From Dermatophagoides farinae (taxonomy: Eukaryota > Arthropoda > Arachnida > Sarcoptiformes > Pyroglyphidae): DNA of 64,000 nucleotides. Under the pieces are notes generated by a model that was given only the letters and a program-made list of their open reading frames with translations, ran no database searches and had not been told where the DNA came from. The translations under genes were made by a program, and so were the position numbers. Shown here piece by piece: positions 37,503 through 50,750 of the stretch (its first letter is position 1; every line of letters begins with the position of its first letter). The stretch covers positions 5,151,001 through 5,215,000 of the forward strand of contig NC_134679.1 in the NCBI RefSeq assembly GCF_024713945.1, given 5' to 3'.

Positions 37503-38977
37503 ATGTCAGGCTTTTATTGGCTCACTAATCAACCATGGGTGGATATCTTCTATCGATGGCTTTCACCATATCAATTACGTTTTGCTACCGATTTCACTCA
37601 AACAACATTGGTTCAGATCAATTACCGTCGTCGATTTAGATTTGAAATATGTCGTCGTTTATTTCCCCTAATATCGATGATGTTATTCATGGTTATGGTA
37701 TTCTTGTTCATTGATCATGATCACATTGTTATCATTAAAGCACTAAAAGAATCTAACGTATTTAACATTTGGTTTGGTCAAAAATTCACCCGTATTGTCA
37801 TTCTGTGTTATATGCTTTACTTAATGTATGGCTTGGTCATAATCGTACATCGATTTTTGCCCCGATATCAGAGCAAATGGGTAAATTCGCTTATAAAAGA
37901 ATTACTCGAATATCATAATGGAATAAAACCGATAACTTATACGACCCTATTACGTCAATGTGATCAAAGTACTTTGAAACACATTGATTGGACTGTTTTT
38001 GGTATCGAAATCATCTATAAAGCCATTCCTTTGGCTCATGGTAAGTAATATAAATGTAGCATATTATTTTATTCATTCAGAACAATTTTGACAATAAATA
38101 AATGTAGGGCTTGTTGCATTTTTGGTTGCCATTTTATTTGTTATGCAGCTGTATTATGATCCACCGAGAACCATGTTGATTGCCATTATTGAATCGTATA
38201 TTTTCATCAACGGTATAACGGTAGCAAGAATTATCGTAACGGCATCATGTTGGTTGCTTTTCATTTCGGAATTACGTTGTGTGTATCTACAAGATCGTTT
38301 TATGCATTTAAATTCACTGATGAAAAATCTTCATAAGGCTTCTCTTGAAATGACATGCAACAGATATAATGGTCGCAATATAATTTCAAATCAAAGAATA
38401 CATTCGTATAGTATACATAGGCTAGTGTATTTCTTACATAATCATAATTCTCTTTGTTGGTTTCTGAACAAAATGAATGGTCATTGGAGTGAATGTAATA
38501 TGTTATGCATGGTGTTTAACATACCAAACAATGCCATGATGACCAATCTGTTATTGTTTCAGAAATTCGATGCTCGTCGTTTTCTGGTATTATTCTTATT
38601 TACAGTGATTCAATTCGTCATGGCTACCATTGCCATTGGAATTATTCCACCAATTCATTATTATGCTATCGGCTGTCGGCAACATTTATTTTTCTGTTTA
38701 TGCCGTTTTTCACAATACACACGTCCAATTCTATCGGTCCGGTTACAACTTAAATCATTTGTTTATGTGGAACGAGTTACATCGCCTCGTATGGAGATTG
38801 GTATCGAAATCGCTCCACGACAACCTGTTATCACTTATGCATCTTATTGGCAGGTAAACAATTCGAAAACGATATGGGTTTTTTTTTGTTAATGATCTTT
38901 TATTTTATTCATAGTTTTTTGTTCTCTACATTGGTTACTTTGCTAGGATCGTAAAATTGTTTCGTCAAGCTTTGTAA
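37503..38977 (+). CDS. gustatory-receptor-like 7TM protein, copy 2
   Basis: Tandem duplicate of the upstream gene: same three-exon plan (37503-38040, 38108-38853, 38915-38977), intron phases and landmark blocks (FTQTTL-QINYRRRFRFEICRR, NVFNIWFGQKFTR, LKHIDWTVFGIEIIY, IPNNAMMTNLLLFQ, VITYASYWQ/F). It encodes 448 residues. The ATG at 37503 is chosen because it aligns with MSGFLWLTKQPW of copy 1, and the extra 18 in-frame upstream codons have no counterpart. The final exon encodes FVLYIGYFARIVKLFRQAL. Its stop lies four bases before the stop of the facing third copy. Confidence 0.75.
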
Positions 38978-38981
38978 ACAA

Positions 38982-40411
38982 CTATGATTTTTGAAATAAT
39001 TGATGTATAAACATAAAATAGCTGATGTAAGACAAAACGAACTAGAATTAAAAGAAAGCAATAGTTAGATCCATCATTGATGATTAATTGAGAGTAAATG
39101 TGACAAACCTTTAAAGCTAAATAATGGGTAACACAGAATGGACCGATATTTATGCCAATTTGTATGGTTTTAGATGTCAAACGTTGTGTATATGTTTGTA
39201 GCTTAAGATAACATCGAAATGTCATTAAACGGAATTTTTGTCTCTCATCAATAGCCAACAGAGTGTATAAGGTTTGATTTATCTGTATGATATTTCGATG
39301 CAATTGTATGGGCAACCAAGCGACGATAATTGAAGGCCAAATGGTTAAATTTGATACATATATTATGATGAGAAGAAGATTTGGGAAAGCGAATTCATTG
39401 CTATGGAACACCATTAGATCACTCATTATGACATGAATCGGGAATAAGAATACAAACACATAGCAGTATATAAAATTAATTTGGTTATTGACAGCGAATA
39501 ACCATTTGATCATAAAGTCATGATGTTGCAAAAATGAATGCAATAATAGCCGACACCACCTTGGTGGCATATGATCTTTATGTTTGTTTATCCTATTTAG
39601 AACGTGATTCCAGTAACTGAATTGATATTGGAAAAAAATCAATTCAGTTAGATAGGAGAATATGATACAAATAGCAGCCGAAACAATCGATCGGCCTGTA
39701 ATTGTTCCAATCACTACAATCATGTAATCGAAAATGATAACCGCAACATTAGATGGTGGCTGGATGCTCTCTAGATATGTCAAGACCAATAAATAAGATG
39801 TGGCCACAATTCCTATCAGAAATCAAACATTTAGTCAATAAAAAAAATACAATGCATTTGCACACAAACACACACACACCATAGAGAATGGGACCAAATC
39901 GCATGAGAAATTCGCCAATCTGGACAATTTGTTTCAAACGTTTCAATGTCACTGGATCACAGTCTTTGAGATGCCCACGCCCATTTGAATCAATATTTCC
40001 TTTGTTGTAATAGATGGTGAAAACTTCTCGTATGAGTATTTCACCCTTCTCGCTTAACGGCATTTTATAACGGACATATACAATAAACAAACCAAACATG
40101 ATAACCAACACGTGACATGAGAACATTATTTTTCCGAACTTTGGGTGAAAACCCAGCTTAAAGATAAAGCTTTCGTGTATTAGCCGCATCAAATAGAGAT
40201 CGGTTCGATCAATAAATAACGCTAAAAAAGCAGCTACTAAACCTGTGTATAACATGATTACTGTTCGAATTATAAACTCGTAACGATAATCACTAGATTG
40301 TCGACAATCAATCGCTCGAATAATTGTCTGATGATATGATACGGGTGTAACAGGTCCAATCCAATGACTGATTTTAACAAGTGAAAATGATGCAATATTT
40401 TTGATCTTCAT
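38982..40411 (-). CDS. gustatory-receptor-like 7TM protein, copy 3 (divergent)
   Basis: Exons 40411-39880, 39812-39109 and 39041-38982 keep the same three-exon plan and phases as the other two copies and encode 431 residues. Sequence is more diverged: similar spacing of hydrophobic segments and the block LKDCDPVTLKRLKQIV before the first intron, and ICVTHYLALK/F at the last intron, where the Gr-type Gln is replaced by Lys. It is oriented head-on to copy 2. Its first intron starts inside a (GT)n repeat (39858-39879 on +). A TTTATT (AATAAA on -) near 38899 would place its 3' UTR across the last exon and intron of copy 2. Confidence 0.7.
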
Positions 40412-41159
40412 TTTTAGAAAATGTTTAGTGCTTTGTGTTCGAATGAGTATAGTCAAATGACAAAGAATTCGATTATGATAATTGTGTTTTTTTTCTACAT
40501 ACTATTGAATGAATGATTTGTTTCCATAGCTAAGGAAGTTTGTGAATGTGAAAAAAATTCAAATTATAGTCAATATAAATTATCATCAATCAGAACTTTA
40601 CGAGCAAGACGATCGATATGATCATCGATTGAGGTTTGTATAAAAAGAAAAATAAGACTATTTATCAAACATATCATTTTTAATTGAACATTTATTTTTT
40701 ATTGATTCATTTAAGAATTATCGTTATACTTGGAGTAATATGATTTTTTGGTAGAATCAAACTTTTAGTGCAATTAGCTACATCAATTACGATGATGATT
40801 TTATTCGATTACAGCGGAAATGTCATGTTCAAATCATTTTAATTCCAATTTCCAAATTCCAGACGTTCATCCATTTTTTTAATATTTTCTTTTTTACAGT
40901 TTATAATGATATAATGATTCTTTTCCCAATTAATCATATCCATCTACAATTCATCATAGTTTCCACGTCAACCACAATTCTAGATAATAAATGTGGAATA
41001 ACTTAACTTTGAAAAAAAAACTTTAGAATTGGTGAAATTATTGCTTTTTTTAATGTTCATCTCATAATAAACAAATTAAATGACACCATTAAATTTATAG
41101 TGAGAAAAAAGTGAAAGTGTATTGATTGTATTTTATATAAAATTTATTCATTTCAATTT
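40412..41159. other. intergenic, 748 bp
   Basis: Between the divergent-copy receptor promoter and the bystin 3' UTR. AT-rich, T-runs, no supported gene. The bystin poly(A) signal (TTTATT on +) is at 41143-41148. Confidence 0.5.
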
Positions 41160-42550
41160 TTAATGCATATCGGTCGATTCGATAACAAAATCGCTACCAT
41201 CACGATTTCGAGATTTGAACAATTCTCGACGAATTTCAGGTGTGATAGCGTGATGAGTTTGCACACGTAAAAGCTCTAACAATGATTCTTTTTGTTCACA
41301 GGAAAGATCATTTTTGTAGTTCTGTACGAATGCCAATAAACATTGATGCCATAGAACGGGTAACGTTGATCGGCGATCATTCAGAAATCGATAGAAATGA
41401 TAAAATAGAGCGTCAATCACCCGATATGGAAGAGCATACTTTTTCTGGATCAAAATATTTAGAAAGATAGAATTTGCCCCACTATAATCCATTTCGGCAA
41501 TCTTTAACATAGCAGCACATGAGTGCAACAATGGGATATGATTACGTGCCATGATCGATCCGATAATGACAGCTTCTCGTAATGTACAATCGCCCGATTC
41601 ACAGAGCGGTATAATGATGCCTTTGAAGAAGGCTCCAGGTTTGAACAAGGCCTTCTTTAAAGCCTGATAAAGGTGAAAGTTGAGCCGTTTATACTCTTCG
41701 ATATCGTCACGTATTCTTGGCACTAATACCAGATTGAAGAAACGCTGCGCCATACGCTCCTTGAGGTTCGATGCAAACAACCGAGTAGCTTGGAACATGG
41801 CCGCTGCTGTCCAGCAATCAGGTTCAGTGATGAACAATACCTGTTCCCAATTGGCTAATGCAGGTATTATCTTAAAAGCTTTAGGCAATCGCCCGTTGCG
41901 ATACCGTTGTAGTACCACTTTAACACCGCGATACAGATCCACTACACGATCATCCAATTCAGAGCCATTCGAACCGGATTGTACTGCTTGTTCATTGTTA
42001 AGCATCGTGCTCAATTCATCTTCTTTCTCTTTCAATTTATCACGAATATAATCGGCCAAGGATTTCCGTTTAAGATTATCCTTCATCATGAACATTTCCA
42101 ATGCTCGTTCATCTTCCTTGTTCAGTTTTAATTCTTCATAGAACGATTCATACACGTCACGAGCTGATTCTTCATCTTCATCTAACAAATCGTAATCATC
42201 GTGGTTAACATCATCAGCTTCACGATCAGAAAAATTTCCAGATAAATCTAATTTGGTATCTTTGTTTCTAACCATTTTCGATGGATCATGAAGACCGAAT
42301 TCTTCTTCCAGTTCATTCTGTTGTAATTGTGCTTGTTCTAAGATTTTTCTTGAAGTTTTAGGATCAATGAACTAAAAGAATGGAAGAAGCAATTGTTTTA
42401 GTCAAACATCAGCAATAATCTCACACTTACTTCAGTATCCTCAGTTCGGAGACCATCTTTGATGGCAAATTTTGGTTTTTTATCCGGACGTTCCTGTGGA
42501 TAAACAGTGCGTGTTCGATTCTTGTTTGGTTTACGTTTCATTTTCGGCAT
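41160..42550 (-). CDS. BYSL: bystin (Enp1 homologue), 40S ribosome assembly
   Basis: Nucleolar/cytoplasmic factor of the pre-40S particle. Exons 42550-42431 and 42371-41160 (59-nt intron, phase 0) encode 443 residues, close to human bystin (437). Basic start [10 protein letters not shown], acidic disordered middle ([10 protein letters not shown]), then the conserved C-terminal helical repeat: [92 protein letters not shown] and [21 protein letters not shown]. These match the family nearly block by block. The upstream TTG-initiated reading is rejected in favour of the ATG at 42550. Confidence 0.97.
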
Positions 42551-43358
42551 TTTCAAATTGAATGTCTCACGATGATCAGGTTGCAAAAATAGACGTAAAT
42601 GAAACTCTAGTTATTCAGTTATTCAATTCAGTGATCGATTCAATCAATAATCAACTCCAAAATCAAGTTATCTTATCAATAATTTTTAAATAGAACGACG
42701 TATACACATTGATCACATGCTTTCTATCGTGTGCTTTTGCCATCTATGAGATAACTTTTAAACTAACAGTGTTAATTGTTTACAAAAGATGGCGATAAAA
42801 CATTAAATCTAAAAAAATAGTAAAAATGATGATCTATTTAACTTCAGATGATTCACACAAATGGATATATCCATCCATCCATTGTATTGTGTATGTTTAT
42901 CTCACCTAAATGTGAATTTCACTTGTAATCTAATAAATGAACTTTATGATATGGCTATAAATAATGCACAATGAACTTGATTTTTGATCTGGTAATTATA
43001 GATTTTTTATTGCCATATTTATATGACTATCAGATATTTTGGTAATATCCGTTGTCGATTATGTGGTTATTTTGGCTTGATATTATAACTATGGTGGCCA
43101 TCATTATGATGGTAGCCAAGTTACAAAATGGTCAAATGATAAGCCATTATAATAGATAAAAGTATTGGACACTATTATGACTTAAAGCCAGTCATATATT
43201 GATCTAAGTTTGGTAAAGAGATCCAAAAACCTAGAAGCAATTAGGCCAACGGCCAATCACAATCGGATCGAAGACTTGAAAATTGGATAGTTTTAAAACG
43301 TATGACTAGTTTTGGAAGTGTATTTTGCTGAACAACACCATTCTTATCTATAAAAAAA
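42551..43358. other. divergent intergenic region, 808 bp
   Basis: Between bystin (-) and the transporter (+). AT-rich with short repeats; probably both promoters. Nothing specific. Confidence 0.5.
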
Positions 43359-45058
43359 ATGCCTTCCGATTCATCATGCTCGCCGTATACAGCAGAAATT
43401 ATTGATTCAAGAATCACAATATCCGGTAGATCAGCAAGAGATCAGGAAATCGAATCAATGGAAAACAAGAGTTCGACAATCATGATGAAGAAGAAAACTG
43501 AACAATTGGATCGAACTAATTATTTATCGACATTAATGCACATGCTCAATGGTTTTATTGGATCCGGAATACTTTCGATGCCAATCACATTTAAGAATGG
43601 TGGTCTCATTCTTGCTTCGGTCATGAATCCAATGATTGGCATTTTATCTTGTCATTGTATTCACATGTTGATTCAGATAAACGAATTATCCATCAAAATC
43701 GATGGTAGGACCACTCCTCTGGATTACCACGAAGTTCGTATTAATTATTCATCATTTCATTGTGTTTATATTTATTTCATTTTCAATTGCAGCTGGCCGA
43801 ATTTGCATTCAGAATTGGTCCAAAGCTACTTCGACCATGGGCACGAATAGCTCGATACTTTGTTCTGGTGGCCATCGCATGTACTCAGATTGGTGGATGT
43901 TGTGTTTACTACCTGTTTATTGGAACAAATGTACAAAAGTTTCTATCGCAAATTTATGGCACGGAAAAAAGTCCATCAAAAGAGGCGTGCCTGGCAATGA
44001 TACTGCCCATAGTGATTGGCATCAACTACATCCGTAATATACGTAGATTAACATTCCTGTCGACTATATCGAATTTCTTGCAAGTTGCCGGTATTGGAAT
44101 CATATTGTATAACCTATCCACGCAGCCGTGGCCTGAATTTCCTGATCAATTGCCTAAAATTGGTGAAAAAATACCGCAATTCTTTGTGTCTTCTTTATTC
44201 ATCTTCGAAGGCATTTCTTTGGTATGCATCGTTAAAAAAGTAAAACTTCATTTTTTATCTATTTTCTCTTTTCCATTACAGTCGATGAGTCTGTACAAAA
44301 CAATTGATAAGGCGGAGAAATTCTCTCGTCCATTTGGCGTATTGAACGTTGGCCTATTGCTTATCGGGGCATTTTATTTCACTCTAGGATTCATGGGCTA
44401 TTCATGTTATGGTTCAAATGTAGAGGCTACGATAACGGCAAATTTAACTGGAAGTCACATCAACAATACAGTACAGGTTTTGTATGCGTTGGCCGTATTG
44501 TTTACCTATCCAATAATTCTTTATGTGCCCATACAAATCTTGTGGCCAATTATGGAACGTAATTTGCGAAACAAATTCATTGTCGGCGACGGAATTCTGG
44601 CCAATCGAACAACACTGATCATAGAATTATCATTTAGAACTGGATTAGTTTTATTCACATGTAAGTTTGCCATTTTGTTGTTGAAAACACATTGATAATA
44701 ATAATTATACCCTTCTGATGATGATTATGGCCAAATAGACATGTTAGCATCGGTTGTTCACAAACTCGAGCTTATTATATCGTTGATAGGAGCTATCACA
44801 TCGAGTTCGATTGCCGTGATTATACCATCGACACTTCATTTGATCACCTTTTACGGTCAATGTTCATCAGGACATCAAAGAAGGTGGCTTTTAACCAAGA
44901 ATTTGGCCATCATGATGGTCGGTTGGTCGGGATTTTTTCTGGGCTCTTATTACAGCCTCTGTGATATCATTGGTTCCTATCGATCTGATGATGATCTCAT
45001 CATTGTTGCACAATCAACGATAGCGCCACTTGAACCTTTCCGGTCGTCTATCGAATAA
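43359..45058 (+). CDS. proton-coupled amino acid transporter (SLC36/AAAP family)
   Basis: Moves small neutral amino acids with protons across plasma or lysosomal membranes. Exons 43359-43733, 43793-44221, 44282-44660 and 44739-45058 keep phase and encode 500 residues with about eleven hydrophobic segments. The N-terminal cytoplasmic part is followed by YLSTLMHMLNGFIGSGILSM (family TM1), MNPMIGILSCHCIHMLI (TM2), GINYIRNIRRLTFLSTISNF, FVSSLFIFEGISL, and the ANLTGSHINNTV glycosylation loop. The first intron donor is a weak GTTCGT but needed to keep frame into LAEFAFRIGPK. Similar to insect 'pathetic' and CG-type members. Substrate not predictable from sequence. Confidence 0.92.
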
Positions 45059-48000
45059 ATTACATTCCATGCACATCTGTCTCAATGTTCATTTAAAATA
45101 TACGAAAGCCGATATTTCTTTTTCGATACTTCATGATCGATGCTTGATTCATCAATGCCAAACATACTACAGTGCGATATACACGTGGTGTGATTGTGAA
45201 TTCAAGTGGAAAAATGCAATCGCCAACATGAATCGATTGGTATTGCATTTTTTTTCTTACCCAAAGATTTGATTATTTATTATTACGAATAACGATGAAG
45301 GATTCATACTGATGCATTTATTTGGTAACCCTTCACTCACATACACAAACGCACACATATACATTGATGTAGAGTTATTACAAATAACTTGGAAAAAAAA
45401 GTTAATTTCTCTTTATTCGAATCATCATATAAGCTTTATATATTCGAAGAAGAGTCCAGAATAAAATATCAAAAGTGAATGATATCCGATCAACACAAAA
45501 GAACCTGAGCTCCAGTTTATTTAATAAGTTTGAAGAGGAAAGCAAGAGAGAGAGAGAGAGAAATAATAACAAGAAATGTCTTCCAATCATCAGTTGTATG
45601 GTATGGGCATCATATTAAGTTTTGATCCAATTCTCTCGATTCCAATTTCCACATTTTGCTCACTATGTTTGTGTATGGAGATATAATAAAAATTTTTTTT
45701 TTTTTTGGCCAGTATTGCATAGGCAAACAAAAGGGTATTACTTGCTCTGCTGAATGGTTAAAAGTAAACTATTCAGTTTTAGTTGGGTATTAACTATAAT
45801 TTTTGTTTTTGGGAATTGGAAATTTTTTTTTCTTTCATTCGCTTTTGTACCCAAAAACTTTTTCCAATATTTAATCATTCGATCCATTCGGGCAAGGATT
45901 GAATATTATCAACATTTCGAGAATAAAATTGTTTGTCCACCATTCGAAATAAGTTTCATCAACAACGGTAGCAGCAGCAATGGTGTGTGTCACCATCACC
46001 ATATTAGATGTCAATGTGACGGATGAAAAGTTCCCCATTTTTATCATCCCCCAAACTATGAAAAACGACAGCAGCCGTCCAGCATGAATGTGATGAAAAA
46101 CTTTTGATCCAAAGAATGGCTCAACAGACAAAGCCAACGAGAGAAAAAGAGAGAAAAAAAAGAAATAGAACTGGGCCTATTTCTTGGTCGTTGGTGACAT
46201 AAATTATCGAATTATTATTTAGAGCTAATAATTGAGCCATTCTCACTCATTGGCTCGCTGGTCAGTCATTTCATTTTGTTTCATGACCGATCATCATTGC
46301 TTTTTTTTCTGTTATATTTATGTATATGTGTGTGTGTGTGTGTCTGACCCTAGCCATTGGTTTTTTTTCATGTGTTGGCTACTATTATTAATAAATACCA
46401 TAAATCGAAACGTCTAGAGATGGTCATAGTGTTCATAGGGTAATATGAACGAGTGTGCCAAGCACGTGCTACGTGTGTGTCGACTATGTTTGTTGTAACC
46501 CGTTGAGCCACAACAATGTTCATAAATGGATGGCTGACAACAGCAATAGTAAAAAAAAAAAATTGTCGATAATGTCAAACGGATATTGCCCACCGAGCTT
46601 GTGTCTGACATCCATACCAGACAGACAAACATTAAGATATGACCAGTATCGTCTTGGACAAGTCTCGAATGACCGATGGTCTTCGAGGTCACCATCATGC
46701 TAAAATCGATCCAAGACGGTGACCAGACGATTGTCAGAATTTGCTGAGTCAACTCTTTTATGGACGTCTTGCCGGCCAAATAATAATCTACACATCCGAT
46801 TCAGACATGAGCGAGTTATAGTTATGATGATGATGATGATGATGACCCCTTAGGCCATCCGTGCCTAGAATGACCAGACTGATTGAACTCAACTAATGCT
46901 TATGAACCGTATCAATTTTTTTTTCAGACCCAGTTATGTGAAAATGTCCAGTTTGTGTGATTGAAATTGAAATTTTTTTTTATTTTTTTTTCTCTTTGCC
47001 GTTATTCGCGTGGCTATTTTCGTTAGAGATAGAGGGGGTTAAATTTAGATTTACGATCTACAATTTTACAATGGCAAAAGAAGAGAAAAGAAAAAACACG
47101 ACCGATCGACCCAAAACATATCGGGTTATGATAATGTGACCAGACATGATCATAATGGCTATTTTATCCAATAGTCATTGATGTGGCGCGTGTACATTCT
47201 CTCTCTTTTTCTCGCACTTTATATGTTCAGGTCAAATGTTGATGTTTTTAACTTTTTCATTCTAAAATCAAAAAAAAAAAAATTCACTCTCTTTTTTTTC
47301 TTTTTTCTATAGATATATTGAAATAGGATTTTTTTTTATTTTGAAAAATTATCATTTGTCCCATCGGTCAACAATGGTAACAGCATTTTAGATATATATG
47401 CACACACACACACACGAACCATATGCACACGTGCCAAAAAAAATTGGCTAGATGGTCAATTCGGTTGTTGGTCAGTCCATCACAAAAATAAACGTAAAAT
47501 AAATAAATATATTGTAACTCTTTTCTCTTTTTGTAATTTAAAGTTGAACAAATTTTTTTTTATTTTGAATATCCTCTAGCCGTTGGCTCTTTCGAACTAA
47601 TGATTGGAGAAGCACAAAAAAGTAGTCGTTTTTTTTTGATTGAGAATCGAAATCGAATCTAGTTTTGTGCTGTCCAATCATGATGTAGGCCATCAATGAT
47701 TGATTTGGTCGATGATTCGATTGGTCACTGAAAAAATCGGTCAAAATGATTTTTCTTTTGACTTGATTGACTATTGAAAGAAATTGTGATTAGACGATAG
47801 AAATTCTGAATTTTTAGATTAATGATAATGGTGATAACTAGTCATGCATAACCTCTTATGGATATAACCCGTTAATTTGGTTCATCCTTCCGGTTCACTA
47901 TAAATCAATAGTAATATAAAGAGAGAGATATTACAAATTACGTAATAATACCTTGTAGAAGATGGTTTTTAACAGAAATTTTTTTTTTGAAACTTTTGTC

Positions 48001-48170
48001 CAACTTCCGATCATCATGATTAGACATGAAATGATTGAAAAAAAAATATTAGATTTTGAATATTGTCATGTCACAAACTAAGTCAGTTGAAAGAAAGGGA
48101 CAGAAAGAGAGGGAAAAAAACAAGAGTGGACATTATTAGGAACGTGCCATATGTCCTGTCATGGCAATGA

Positions 48171-48196
48171 AGATGATGATGATGATGATAATGATG
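48171..48196. repeat. (GAT)n microsatellite
   Basis: About eight GAT units with one interruption. Confidence 0.85.
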
Positions 48197-49475
48197 AGTA
48201 AGTGAGGCCTCTATTGTGAATCTATGAATCGAACAGAAAAATATAATAACAACGAATCTGACATGGACAACATGAACACATACAACAACAAAAAAAAACA
48301 TACACACGTGTGATCACATCTCGATATGTTCACATGGTCAACAACAACAACAACATAACCGCTGATTCGTTATTTTAACAACAATCAATAACTATAGCTC
48401 CCCGCTGCAGTCGTATAATTCAATTTTCGAAATTTGAAATAAAAAGAATGTAATCAAAGGAGTGATGATGATGATGAACACCAACAGATAATAAGCGAAT
48501 AGTCATCATCATAGATTCTAAATGATGATCGATACGAATATCACACACACACACACACATTGGTTGCTAAATGAGATGTGTATTTTTTGTTTTTCATTAG
48601 AAAATCTGTAGTTCATAATTCATAATTGACATATATACGTGGTTGTCTTGTCATTTTTGTGTTTGACTGTTAAATGAACATACATTTCCCATTTAGTGCC
48701 ATTAAGAACAAAAAAAGAAAGAATGATGACCAGATGCTTTATTTGTTACATCGACGTCAAATTCTTTCCAAATATTATCCATTGGTCAAGAAGATTTCAC
48801 GGCTTTTTCTGTTTTTTGTGTGTGTGTGTGTGTGTGTGCTAAGCAAAGCATAGAGTTTTTATCATGTACCATTCAAAGGGGTCAGAAACATTTATTTTTT
48901 TTTTATTAACAAAAAATCAACAAACAATAGCTGAATAGTGAATGAATGGACCATAAACATTGTCCACCTGCACACGCGAACAGCACGAGTTTTTTTCAGT
49001 TTGGTCATCGGGTTAGTGGATTCTTTTTTTAGCGCATAAACCAATGGATGGTTGATTAGATCGGAAACACAACAACGGTGATAACATAGCTTCTATGCCA
49101 AGATGATATTGACCTCAATCCTCATCAATCGCCATAGGACCATAGAAAAGGGTTATTAGAGCTTTGTATGACCTTCAAATTTGAATATGACAATCTGGTT
49201 TCAATGAGTGAGCAATTTGCACGCGTGTCCATCCAAAAAAAATATAAATACACGATTGCCGATCGCGCTGTAGGTTAATGGACCTGACAGGATGCCTATG
49301 CTTATTTTTTCGATAGGCTAGAACGAGCAGATTGTACCGATTCATTGAATGAGATAATCAACACACGTACACACAGAAAACCAAAAAAAAAAAAAAAAAA
49401 TGAAAATAGATCAATTGACAAGCTCGTCACTGAATAAACTGGCCATTCAATTGTATTTGATTCAATATTTTACGG

Positions 49476-49499
49476 CAACAACAACAACAACAACAACAA
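49476..49499. repeat. (CAA)n microsatellite
   Basis: Eight CAA units followed by an A-run. Confidence 0.85.
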
Positions 49500-49958
49500 A
49501 AAACAAGAAAACACCAATGTCAAAGGTCGAGAGATACACATTGCACGTACATTTTATACGTGTTGCCACTTGAATTATGCAAACTACATTTTTTTATTAT
49601 AAAAAGGGCTGAATTTTTTTTTTTTTTTTTTTGATTGTTTTTTTCAAGGTTATGACCGCGATCGACTGGTCACCCGGATTCACAATAAAATGTTCATTGA
49701 CAAAAATGATCAGTTATAGCAATAAAAAAAAAGTTTTTTTTATTTATTATATCGACATTCATTTCAGATTTAGATGATGATTTTTTGTATTTGATTTTGT
49801 TTGTTCATTTTTCTTGTCTAAATCCAAATCTACCACCATCAACATTAATATATATATGCTGGTTTAGCAATATTGGCTTTTTTTCGATTTCATTTTAAGA
49901 AAAAAAAATTGATTGATCGATTTTTAATAACGGCAACCATAATCATATATTCGATTCG

Positions 49959-49960
<2 letters not shown>

Positions 49961-49997
<37 letters not shown>
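49961..49997. repeat. (AC)n microsatellite, longest in window
   Basis: Eighteen uninterrupted AC units; the longest dinucleotide tract in the window. Confidence 0.95.
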
Positions 49998-49998
<1 letters not shown>

Positions 49999-50720
49999 CT
50001 TGGATGAACATGAAAAAAGGGATGTATTTGTACATTGAGGCGAAAAATGCCGACATATTTGGATCTTGTTATTGAAATTTTTATTTTGTCGATTGTGATG
50101 ACACATGGAATTTTTTTTTCGCTAAGAATAGAAGAATTGTGAAAACAATTGTCAGTTTTGATTCTTTGGCCAACAAAAAAAAAATCTGGTGTCTGTATAT
50201 TTGGCTTGTCAATGTGTGTGTGTGTGTGTGCGGATGTAATAATTAGCTCAAAATTTACATTTGACAGATGATACAGACATATTGCCATGTCATGAAACCA
50301 TTCAGGCAAATACAAGAATCTGGAATATATACACATACACACACACACAGAATACCAATAGACAAGAATTCGACTTTGCGATTATTACTTACTTAATCAT
50401 ATAGTGAAATGAATGATCGAGTCCATTTAGTCGGTAGTCAAAGCTCCCTAAGGGGACATCCACAATGATGATGATGGCGGTGATTTTTTTTTGTTTTTTT
50501 TTCTGGACAGTCAACTAAGTGATGATATGTACTTTAAACCCTTTACTCGGACATAGAAAACTATAGTCATTGCAATTTTTTATATGGCCCAATGTTCATC
50601 ATCAATGTATTGTGATTACACGCTCAATAATGGTCGATCGTGGTAGAGTGATGATGACCATCATTATGGGCCATCATCATCTACTATGATCCCCAGGGTA
50701 TAACTGAAAATGTACGCCCT

Positions 50721-50750
50721 GATGATGATGATGATGATGATGACGATGAT
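50721..50750. repeat. (GAT)n microsatellite
   Basis: About ten GAT units with a single C substitution near the end. Confidence 0.9.

Noticed and set aside
46414-46779. 121-residue minus-strand frame in the desert
   Set aside because: No domain, odd composition, crosses repeat tracts; likely a chance open frame.
49961-50010. Regular repeat array considered as CRISPR-like
   Set aside because: It is a plain AC dinucleotide tract with no spacers, and the genome is eukaryotic.
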